A stretch of DNA of 5,098 nt from contig CAMDMN010000179.1 of NCBI GenBank assembly GCA_945901965.1, positions 1-5,098 of the forward strand. The letters are read 5' to 3'. The notes beneath the pieces were generated by a model. That model was not told the origin of the DNA. It did no database searches and saw only the letters and a list, made by a program, of their open reading frames with translations. Each line of letters opens with the position of its first letter. Positions within the stretch are counted from its first letter, which is position 1. Positions 1-4,654 of the stretch are shown piece by piece. The DNA is from Legionella genomosp. 1 (GTDB lineage Bacteria; Pseudomonadota; Gammaproteobacteria; Legionellales; Legionellaceae). A program made the position numbers and the translations under genes.

Positions 1-242
1 TCACCGGTTTCAAGTACAGGGATTGATTTTAATGGTAAGGACTTAAATTTAGCCCGTTGTTTATGGATCCATTCGCTTTTTGCTTCAAGTTGCTTATGAA
101 TAAATTGTAAGCTTAATTTTAAAGGTGCTGAGACGCAAACTAAACCATCAGGTGGGTAGATACGTAGGTGCATGTTTTTAATCGGCTTACGAAGTATTTC
201 AATATGAATACAATCAATTTAAATTTGCTGTTTAGTTATCAT
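1..242 (-). pseudogene. YgjP-like (DUF45/COG1451) zinc metallopeptidase, N-terminal part, in-frame TAA at codon 8; runs off the left edge
   Basis: Eighty codons are visible from an ATG at 242-240. The frame reads M-I-T-K-Q-Q-I, then TAA (221-219), then continues uninterrupted to the edge. The part after the stop has the N-terminal signature of YgjP-like M48-type metallopeptidases: RKPIKNMHLRIYPPDG at residues 18-33, VSAPL at 37-41, and EWIHKQRAKF at 57-66 for the expected W-I-x-x-Q helix, ending near the usual GE(S)H segment. The zinc-binding HExxH lies outside the window, so activity cannot be judged. Family members normally begin before the RKxIKN segment, and the codons before the stop resemble their usual start, so the TAA looks like a nonsense change. 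No in-frame ATG, GTG or TTG lies between the stop and Met24 (173-171), and a restart there would delete most of the first strand. No Shine-Dalgarno site precedes the ATG. The gene starts 10 nt after the small exported-protein gene, so the two are probably co-transcribed. The family assignment is fairly sure; calling it broken rests on one base. Confidence 0.7.
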
Positions 243-252
243 ACTTTATATA

Positions 253-531
253 TTAACGCCGGTTAGGAATGCATGGGCTATCATAATATGCGTCATTTAG
301 CGTTAATACCATATTTACATCAGATCGTTGGTAACGCATCATCTCATCATATTGAGCCTGGGTAACATAACCATATGTATTACCACAATATATTAACGCA
401 GGATGATGATGACTAGCCCTCATATTAAATGGAATGTCGCAATCCCAGTGAAACTTAGTTAAATCACAATTAGCTCACGCGATCTTAAGCGGCATAAAAG
501 ATAATAACAAAATTAAAATAATTCTCTTCAT
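253..531 (-). pseudogene. Small exported cysteine-containing protein gene (93 codons) with in-frame TGA at codon 19
   Basis: The frame runs from ATG (531-529) to TAA (255-253) and is broken only by TGA at 477-475. Residues 1-18, MKRIILILLLSFMPLKIA, form a signal peptide with a K-R n-region and a Leu/Ile-rich core. The stop sits directly in the predicted A-x-A cleavage site (A18, stop, A20). The remaining 73 codons encode an intact mature part starting ANCDLTKFHWDC, with YCGNTYGYVT at 48-57, a QYDEMMRYQRSDVNMVL stretch at 60-76, and SPCIPNRR at the C-terminus. Four cysteines (22, 31, 49, 87) could form two disulfides in the periplasm. I do not recognise a named function. It resembles short uncharacterised exported proteins that I believe occur in Legionella-like genomes, but this is memory, not a search. 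A GGAG site lies 10 nt upstream and a good -10 box further up. As written, only an 18-residue peptide would be made. A sequencing error or readthrough is possible. Confidence 0.68.
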
Positions 532-541
532 GAGTTAAGCG

Positions 542-545
542 CTCC
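542..545 (-). promoter_or_regulatory. Shine-Dalgarno site of the small exported-protein gene
   Basis: The minus strand reads GGAG, 10 nt before the ATG at 531. The spacing is slightly long but usable. It supports the chosen start, as does the signal peptide that begins right at this Met. Confidence 0.45.
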
Positions 546-561
546 ATCAGTGGTTAATTTA

Positions 562-567
562 ATTATA
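562..567 (-). promoter_or_regulatory. Candidate -10 box (TATAAT) for the exported-protein/metallopeptidase pair
   Basis: The minus strand carries a perfect TATAAT 30 nt before the ATG at 531, which puts a start point near 555 and a leader of about 24 nt. No good -35 box sits 16-18 nt upstream; that stretch is occupied by the T-run of the preceding terminator. The AT-richness of the region makes chance matches common. Confidence 0.45.
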
Positions 568-580
568 TACCCAATCATGG

Positions 581-620
581 AAAAAATGCTATCGCGAGCT
601 TTATTGGCAAAGCTCACGAT
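581..620 (-). terminator. Intrinsic terminator of the rpsP–ogt operon
   Basis: Right after the ogt stop codon, the minus-strand RNA can fold a 12-bp stem (arms 620-609 and 602-591) with a 6-nt loop (608-603). Only one pair is not Watson-Crick, a G·U wobble. Four nt after the stem comes a run of six T (586-581). On the plus strand the same wobble would be a C·A mismatch with no T-run, so the signal is directional. It ends transcription arriving from ogt and isolates the two genes further left, which therefore need their own promoter. Confidence 0.85.
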
Positions 621-621
621 C

Positions 622-1080
622 TTATGATGCCTCGTGTTCCAATAGAGCCAGCTTATATTTTAAAGCAGATTCTTGCCCCATATACCCACCATTATTATTT
701 TTTCCAACAACTCGATGGCAGGGGATAAATAAGGCTAGTGGATTGGCTTTGCATGCTTGTCCAATGGCTCGAGGGCTAGATTGTATGGATAGAGCAAGCT
801 CACCATAGGTGAGAGTGCGTCCTACAGGGATTACTAATAAGGCAGACCAAACTTTAAGTTGGTAGTTAGAACCTAATGGTTTAAGTGGTAATTGAAAGTG
901 GTGATGAGGATTATTACAATATGCATTAATCTCATTAGCTAGCAAATCTCCTAAAAAACTTTTAGGTTGCTTGGCTTTATTGTCTTTATAATCTGTAAAT
1001 ACAGCACGAAAAATATAATGCTCATCGTGCGCCACTTCGATTATGCCAGCTGGCGTATCAAATGTGGATACGATGAGCAT
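622..1080 (-). CDS. ogt: Methylated-DNA–protein-cysteine methyltransferase (O6-alkylguanine repair)
   Basis: This is a suicide repair protein that moves the alkyl group from O6-alkylguanine (and O4-alkylthymine) in DNA onto its own cysteine. The protein has 152 residues, short as expected for the Ogt/AGT type without an Ada N-terminal domain. The active-site motif PCHRVV is at 120-125 with acceptor Cys121. The recognition-helix segment SPRAIGQACKANP is at 102-114 and contains the arginine (Arg104) that flips the damaged base. GGYMGQESALKYKLALLEHE at 131-150 is the usual C-terminal helix region. The start at 1080 lies 6 nt after the rplS stop; only a weak AGGCG sits upstream, about 11 nt from the ATG, so translation is probably coupled to rplS. 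It is the last gene before a strong terminator, hence part of the ribosomal-protein operon. Catalytic residues are intact. The symbol is given by family; a closely related paralogue name is possible. Confidence 0.93.
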   Translation of the reverse strand: MLIVSTFDTPAGIIEVAHDEHYIFRAVFTDYKDNKAKQPKSFLGDLLANEINAYCNNPHHHFQLPLKPLGSNYQLKVWSALLVIPVGRTLTYGELALSIQSSPRAIGQACKANPLALFIPCHRVVGKNNNGGYMGQESALKYKLALLEHEAS

Positions 1081-1086
1081 AGATAA

Positions 1087-1452
1087 TTAATCGCCTTTTT
1101 TGCCGACTAACTTTTCTTTGATACGTGCAGCACGTCCTGCTAAATTACGTAAATAATATAGTTTAGCGCGACGAACATCACCACGGCGTTTTACTGTAAT
1201 ACTATCTACAACAGGGCTATAAGTTTGAAAAACACGCTCAACGCCAACGTTATGTGAAATTTTACGCACAGTGAAAGCAGAATTTAAGCCACGATTTCTT
1301 TTAGCAATAACAACGCCTTCAAATGCTTGTAAACGTTCACGTGTTCCTTCTTTTACTTTAACCTGGACTAAAACAGTATCACCTGGATTAAATTCAGGAA
1401 TTTCTTTACCTTGCATTTGCTCGGCATTAATTTGGTCTATTATGTTGCTCAT
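1087..1452 (-). CDS. rplS: 50S ribosomal protein L19
   Basis: L19 sits at the 30S–50S interface of the ribosome, near the aminoacyl-tRNA side of the subunit contact. The product has 121 residues, a few more than the E. coli protein (about 115). Typical family segments are visible: the N-terminal helix MSNIIDQINAEQMQ, FNPGDTVLVQVKVKEG at 21-36, ERLQAFEGVVIAKRNRGLNS at 39-58, FTVRKIS at 60-66, GVERVF at 70-75, and the basic YYLRNLAGRAARIKEK tail. The start is set by a strong AGGAG, 6 nt before the ATG. The gene begins 28 nt after the trmD stop, with a small hairpin in the gap, and ends 6 nt before ogt. No unusual features in the protein. Confidence 0.98.
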   Translation of the reverse strand: MSNIIDQINAEQMQGKEIPEFNPGDTVLVQVKVKEGTRERLQAFEGVVIAKRNRGLNSAFTVRKISHNVGVERVFQTYSPVVDSITVKRRGDVRRAKLYYLRNLAGRAARIKEKLVGKKGD

Positions 1453-1458
1453 AGCTTA

Positions 1459-1463
1459 CTCCT
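1459..1463 (-). promoter_or_regulatory. Strong Shine-Dalgarno site of rplS
   Basis: The minus strand has AGGAG at an ideal 6-nt distance from the rplS ATG. It contrasts with the near absence of such sites before rimM, trmD and ogt and fits high, independent translation of L19. Confidence 0.8.
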
Positions 1464-1467
1464 AAAG

Positions 1468-1490
1468 GGGCTCTTAATTTTTAAGATCCC
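1468..1490 (-). promoter_or_regulatory. Hairpin over the trmD stop codon, just upstream of the rplS ribosome-binding site
   Basis: In the minus-strand RNA, TCTTAA (1486-1481) pairs with TTAAGA (1477-1472) around an AAA loop. Three further G-C pairs (GGG 1490-1488 with CCC 1470-1468) extend it after one A/G mismatch. The trmD TAA lies inside the stem, and the rplS AGGAG starts 4 nt beyond it. There is no T-run, so it is not an intrinsic terminator. A ribosome finishing trmD would melt it. A role in keeping the rplS site open, or in mRNA stability, is only inferred. Confidence 0.45.
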
Positions 1491-2224
1491 TGTTCACTTA
1501 TATACTCGACAAGCAATTGCATGTCTTCTTCACTTAATGTTAACTGCTCTAATAAATCTGGTCTTTTAGCTTTAGTTATACCTAAAGCTTGCTTCCTACG
1601 CCAGCGCATAATATCGCGATGGTTGCCGCTAAGTAATACTTTTGGTACATCTGCACCATTAATTTCAGCAGGCCTTGTGTATTGAGGGTATTCTAATAAC
1701 CCATTCATAAACGAGTCGTCTTTTGCCGAATTCACATGATTTAAGCATCCTGGCACTAATCTAATTAGCGCGTCAATATAAACCATTGCCGCAAGCTCAC
1801 CACCACTTAAAACAAAATCTCCCAGCGACCATTCCTCATCTACATGTTCTGCAATGATTCGCTCATCAATTCCTTCATATCGCCCGGCTAAAAAAAGTAA
1901 AGGTTCACAATTTTTAGCTATTTGATTAAGCCTTTCTTGCTTAATCGTTTTACCTTGTGGACTTAAATATATAACCTTTAAATTCTTTGGCATCGTGTCT
2001 GATGCATGAACAATCGCCTCATGCAATGGCTCATAAAGCATTACCATTCCATGGCCGCCACCATAAGGTTTATCATCAACGTGCCTATAAGGCCCTGTAG
2101 CCCAAGTACGAGGGTTCCAGTAATCAATGTTAACTAAACCTTGCTCGATAGCACGTCCGGTAACGCCGTATTTTAAGCTATCAAATATTTCAGGGATTAA
2201 GCTTATTACACCAATATGTAACAT
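1481..2224 (-). CDS. trmD: tRNA (guanine-N1)-methyltransferase (m1G37)
   Basis: TrmD methylates N1 of G37 next to the anticodon in tRNAs using S-adenosylmethionine, which prevents +1 frameshifts. It works as a cytoplasmic homodimer. The product has 247 residues (E. coli 255). The SPOUT trefoil-knot motifs are all present: YGVTGRAIEQ at 19-28, VDDKPYGGGHGM at 49-60, YLSPQGK at 86-92, AGRYEGIDERI at 113-123, EEWSLGDFVLSGGELAAM at 130-147, the catalytic Asp at 151 (YIDALIR), and LLEYPQYTRP at 176-185. The C-terminal tRNA-binding part contains VLLSGNHRDI at 196-205 and KRPDLL at 220-225. The ATG follows the rimM stop by 3 nt with no convincing Shine-Dalgarno site, so coupled re-initiation is likely. 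No key residue is missing. Confidence 0.98.
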   Translation of the reverse strand: MLHIGVISLIPEIFDSLKYGVTGRAIEQGLVNIDYWNPRTWATGPYRHVDDKPYGGGHGMVMLYEPLHEAIVHASDTMPKNLKVIYLSPQGKTIKQERLNQIAKNCEPLLFLAGRYEGIDERIIAEHVDEEWSLGDFVLSGGELAAMVYIDALIRLVPGCLNHVNSAKDDSFMNGLLEYPQYTRPAEINGADVPKVLLSGNHRDIMRWRRKQALGITKAKRPDLLEQLTLSEEDMQLLVEYISEQGS

Positions 2225-2227
2225 CAG

Positions 2228-2737
2228 CTAAAAGTCCATATCCCAGTCAACTGTAATTATACGTTGACTATCATTTACTTTAATTATGCTCTTGCCGGGC
2301 AAGTAGGGTATTAAATGGCGTTTTTCCCCAACTACAACCAACACATCATTAGCCCCAGTAGAAAGTATCTCAGTAACTTGACCTAATGAAATTCCTTCTA
2401 CTGTAACAACTTCCATGCCTACAAGTTGACTCCAATAAAACTCACCTTCATCAAGCATCGGCAGCTGCTCTGATTTAATACCAATATCAATATTGGTTAA
2501 ATAAGCTAAATCTTCTCGCTCTACATAACCATCAACTTTGGCTAGGATAGATTTATTATTACTAGTTAAATCCAGCAGCTTCAATGATTGCCATTGCTTA
2601 TTAATATAAGCATGCCAATCAGTGTAACTAAGAATATTATCGCGAGGATCTGTAAAGGATATAATTGAAATCAATCCTTTAATACCATGTGGCCTACCAA
2701 ATCGGCCAATAACCACCCAATCACTATTTTTATCCAC
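2228..2737 (-). CDS. rimM: Ribosome maturation factor RimM (16S rRNA processing)
   Basis: RimM binds S19 on the 30S head and helps its late maturation. The product has 169 residues, a normal length. The N-terminal β-barrel domain (about 7-90) opens with the hallmark IGRFGRPHGIKG at 10-21. The C-terminal PRC barrel (about 98-169) has EFYWSQLVGMEV at 99-110, with the Tyr-Trp pair implicated in S19/30S binding in this family, then LSTGANDVLVV at 125-135, IPYLPG at 143-148 and the usual end VDWDMDF. The start codon is GTG (2737-2735), only 4 nt after the rpsP stop. There is no ATG nearby and no clear Shine-Dalgarno site. The position is fixed because the hallmark motif follows at the usual distance. 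A weak, coupled start fits the low RimM need relative to S16. Confidence 0.97.
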   Translation of the reverse strand: MDKNSDWVVIGRFGRPHGIKGLISIISFTDPRDNILSYTDWHAYINKQWQSLKLLDLTSNNKSILAKVDGYVEREDLAYLTNIDIGIKSEQLPMLDEGEFYWSQLVGMEVVTVEGISLGQVTEILSTGANDVLVVVGEKRHLIPYLPGKSIIKVNDSQRIITVDWDMDF

Positions 2738-2741
2738 GTGA

Positions 2742-2996
2742 TTAAGCAGCTACGCTCTTGCTATATGCTTTAGCTAAAGATAATACGCGATCTGATAATT
2801 GTGCACCAACAGATTTCCAGTGGTTTAATTTTTCAACTTCTAAGTGCAGCTTTACTTCTTGGCCACGCGCAACAGGGTTATAATAACCAATGCTTTCAAT
2901 ATAATTACCATCGCGACGTCTGCGGCTATCGGTAACAACAATATGATAAAAAGGACGCTTTTTAGCGCCAGCTCGTGATAAACGTATAACGACCAT
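2742..2996 (-). CDS. rpsP: 30S ribosomal protein S16
   Basis: S16 is a primary assembly protein of the 30S subunit that binds 16S rRNA directly. The product has 84 residues, close to the family norm of about 82. It starts with the near-universal MVVIRLSRAGAKKRPFYHIV block, followed by VTDSRRRRDG at 21-30, IESIGYYNPVA at 33-43, LNHWKSVGAQLSDRV at 57-71 and a Lys/Ala-rich tail. The ATG is preceded by AGAGGA at 5 nt spacing, one of the two strongest ribosome-binding sites in the window. It is the first gene of the S16–RimM–TrmD–L19 operon conserved in many proteobacteria. A candidate promoter lies just upstream. Confidence 0.98.
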   Translation of the reverse strand: MVVIRLSRAGAKKRPFYHIVVTDSRRRRDGNYIESIGYYNPVARGQEVKLHLEVEKLNHWKSVGAQLSDRVLSLAKAYSKSVAA

Positions 2997-3001
2997 TGTT
3001 T

Positions 3002-3007
3002 TCCTCT
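3002..3007 (-). promoter_or_regulatory. Strong Shine-Dalgarno site of rpsP
   Basis: AGAGGA on the minus strand lies 5 nt before the rpsP ATG and supports that start. It also marks the first of the two well-translated cistrons in the operon. Confidence 0.75.
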
Positions 3008-3036
3008 TTAAGAGTGTTTAAGTAAAAATGGCGAGT

Positions 3037-3065
3037 ATTGTACGAAATTTAACGACACATTGGAA
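3037..3065 (-). promoter_or_regulatory. Candidate promoter of the rpsP–rimM–trmD–rplS–ogt operon
   Basis: The minus strand has TACAAT (3042-3037, five of six bases of the consensus -10). A weak TTCCAA lies 17 nt upstream (3065-3060, three of six bases of the -35). A start near 3030 would give a leader of about 34 nt ending in the rpsP ribosome-binding site. The gap after ffh (3000-3131) shows no intrinsic terminator, so read-through from ffh may also feed the operon. Confidence 0.45.
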
Positions 3066-3131
3066 GAGGTGGTAATGACAATTCTACTATTTTTATATTA
3101 AAGTGAATTTTCATTGCTCTCTAGTTATCGT

Positions 3132-4511
3132 TTAATTCTCGTCATTAGGAATAATTCCTTTTAATCCAGGAATTCCGCCCATGCCCCGCATCATTTGTTT
3201 CATTCCACCAGGCTTTGTGAATTTTTTCATCATTTTTTGCATTTGGGTGAATTGTTTAAGTAAACGATTTATATCTTGAATATCTGTGCCAGAACCTAAG
3301 GCTATTCTTCTTTTACGTGAGCCTATTATTAGTTTTGGAATACGGCGTTCCTTCATTGTCATAGAGTTTATGATGGCTATAGTTTTAGATAAAGCCTTAT
3401 CGCCAACTTGATTCATTGCCTCTTGTGGAATCTTGCCGCCTAAGCCTGGTAATTTACTCATCATGCCACTTAGGCCACCCATATTGTTCATCTGTAGTAG
3501 TTGCTGTTTAAAATCATCAAGATCAAAGCTTTTACCTTTTTTTAGCTTTTTCGCTAATTTTTCGCTTGATGCTTTGTCAGCTTTGCGCTCAACTTCTTCA
3601 ATTAGGCTTAAAATATCACCCATTCCTAATATGCGCGATGCAACTCTTTCCGGGTGAAATGGTTCAAGAGCGTCAACTTTCTCGCCATGTCCCATGAATT
3701 TAATTGGTTGGCCTGTGATCTGTCTTACAGAAAGAGCAGCTCCACCGCGGGCATCTCCATCTGTTTTAGTAAGGATAATACCGGTTAAAGGCAATGCTTC
3801 ATGGAAAGCTTTAGCTGTATTTGCCGCATCTTGCCCAGTCATGCTATCAACTACAAAAAGTGTTTCAATTGGTTTTGCCTGATGATGAATCTCTTTAATT
3901 TCAGCCATCATTTCGGTGTCAATGTGTAAACGACCAGCTGTATCAATAATTACAACATCCATAAATTGCTTTTTAGCTAATTCTATAGCTTTATTTACAA
4001 TATTTGTGGGAGATTCAGATGGCAAAGTATCGAAGAAAGTAACGTCTATCTCAGATGCAAGAATTTTTAATTGCTGGATTGCAGCTGGACGATAAATATC
4101 CACACTCACCAGCATTACTTTTTTCTTCTCAGTATCTTTGAGATAGCGAGCTAATTTAGCAGCAGATGTGGTTTTACCTGATCCTTGTAATCCTGCTAAT
4201 AAAATAACTGCGGGTGGTTGCGTTTTAAAATTTAGTTCAGCTCTCTTATCGCCCATGATTTTAACTAATTCATCATGGATTATTTTAAGTAGAGCTTGGT
4301 CTGGTTTTAAGCTTATTACAATTTCTTTACCCATAACTTGTTGTTTTATATGCTCAATAAAATCTTTAATAACAGGTAACGCAACATCCGCTTCTATTAA
4401 TGACAAACGAACTTCTCGTAACGCCTGTTGCATATTATCTTCAGTGAATTTCCCCTGACCACTTAAATTTTTAAATGTGCGGGTTAATCGTTCCGTTAAA
4501 TTTTCAAACAT
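3132..4511 (-). CDS. ffh: Signal recognition particle GTPase Ffh (SRP54)
   Basis: Ffh binds 4.5S RNA and hydrophobic signal sequences on translating ribosomes and docks them on FtsY at the inner membrane. The product has 459 residues (E. coli 453). The N domain covers about 1-86 with LREVRLSLIEADVALPVIK at 31-49. The G domain carries G1 GLQGSGKTT (107-115), G2 DIYRPAA (138-144), G3 DTAGR (190-194), G4 TKTDGDARGG (248-257) and GHGEKVDALEPF (274-285). The methionine-rich M domain (about 300-459) includes the RNA-binding stretch IGSRKRRIALGSGTDIQDIN (396-415), followed by RLLKQF. Its tail, QMQKMMKKF through MKQMMRGMGG, is Met-rich as required for signal-sequence binding. The start is supported by family alignment and an AAGG about 8 nt upstream. 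It lies in the same direction as the rpsP operon, 135 nt ahead of rpsP, a common neighbourhood. Confidence 0.98.
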   Translation of the reverse strand: MFENLTERLTRTFKNLSGQGKFTEDNMQQALREVRLSLIEADVALPVIKDFIEHIKQQVMGKEIVISLKPDQALLKIIHDELVKIMGDKRAELNFKTQPPAVILLAGLQGSGKTTSAAKLARYLKDTEKKKVMLVSVDIYRPAAIQQLKILASEIDVTFFDTLPSESPTNIVNKAIELAKKQFMDVVIIDTAGRLHIDTEMMAEIKEIHHQAKPIETLFVVDSMTGQDAANTAKAFHEALPLTGIILTKTDGDARGGAALSVRQITGQPIKFMGHGEKVDALEPFHPERVASRILGMGDILSLIEEVERKADKASSEKLAKKLKKGKSFDLDDFKQQLLQMNNMGGLSGMMSKLPGLGGKIPQEAMNQVGDKALSKTIAIINSMTMKERRIPKLIIGSRKRRIALGSGTDIQDINRLLKQFTQMQKMMKKFTKPGGMKQMMRGMGGIPGLKGIIPNDEN

Positions 4512-4547
4512 TTTATACGCCTTAGAGCAAAATATTAAAAAATATCA

Positions 4548-4556
4548 ATTGTAGCA
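4548..4556 (-). promoter_or_regulatory. Candidate extended -10 promoter of ffh
   Basis: The minus strand reads TG-C-TACAAT, an extended -10 element 36 nt upstream of the ffh ATG. The -35 region is poor, as is usual for extended -10 promoters. The predicted start is near 4541, giving a leader of about 30 nt. Confidence 0.5.
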
Positions 4557-4617
4557 CAGAGAATATATCTATGGTTATGAATAATTTATTCTTGATTTAC
4601 CAATAATAGTGTATTTT

Positions 4618-4626
4618 TGTTATTAT
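4618..4626 (+). promoter_or_regulatory. Candidate extended -10 promoter of the CNNM-family gene
   Basis: The plus strand reads TG-T-TATTAT, with five of six -10 bases plus the TG extension. It ends 28 nt before the GTG start, which puts the start point near 4633. A TTGATT at 4592-4597 is too far away (23-nt spacer) to act as a normal -35 for it. Confidence 0.45.
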
Positions 4627-4643
4627 GTTGTTAATTAAATTGA

Positions 4644-4648
4644 AAGGA
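4644..4648 (+). promoter_or_regulatory. Shine-Dalgarno site fixing the GTG start at 4655
   Basis: AAGGA lies 6 nt before GTG at 4655-4657. The ATG overlapping its end (4649) opens a frame that closes early and has no family resemblance, so the GTG is the real start. Confidence 0.75.
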
Positions 4649-4654
4649 TGCCTT

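Noticed and set aside
475..477. TGA as a reassigned tryptophan codon or as selenocysteine
   Set aside because: Clear genes here use TGG for Trp and never TGA as sense, the neighbouring gene is broken by TAA, and I see no stem-loop right after the TGA that would suggest selenocysteine insertion.
472..626. Similar strings around the TGA (agctcacgcgatctta, from 473) and the ogt terminator (agctcacgatctta, from 611), suggesting a local duplication
   Set aside because: Only about 14 bases match with a 2-nt gap, and the right copy is explained by the terminator stem; too short to claim common origin.
1271..1465. Plus-strand open frame of 64 codons opposite rplS
   Set aside because: It lies wholly over the antisense of a certain gene, has no family-like composition and no ribosome-binding context. 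The same applies to the plus-strand frames at 3433-3657, 3694-3882 and 4168-4458 opposite ffh.
1468..1490. Intrinsic terminator between trmD and rplS
   Set aside because: The hairpin has no T-run after it and rplS follows at once with no separate promoter visible, so it is listed as a possible regulatory hairpin only.
2041..2060. TrmD has His in place of Pro in the YGGG-x-GM loop (residue 58)
   Set aside because: This position varies among TrmD proteins that I recall (Ala or Gln in Gram-positives), so it is not a lost catalytic residue.
3066..3131. Terminator after ffh
   Set aside because: Only 4-bp self-complementary pieces occur near the T-rich and A-rich runs; none makes a convincing stem followed by a T-run.
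4649..4651. ATG as the start of the right-edge gene
   Set aside because: It is in a different frame from the CNNM-domain protein and that frame closes within about 50 codons; the GTG at 4655 has the properly spaced AAGGA.
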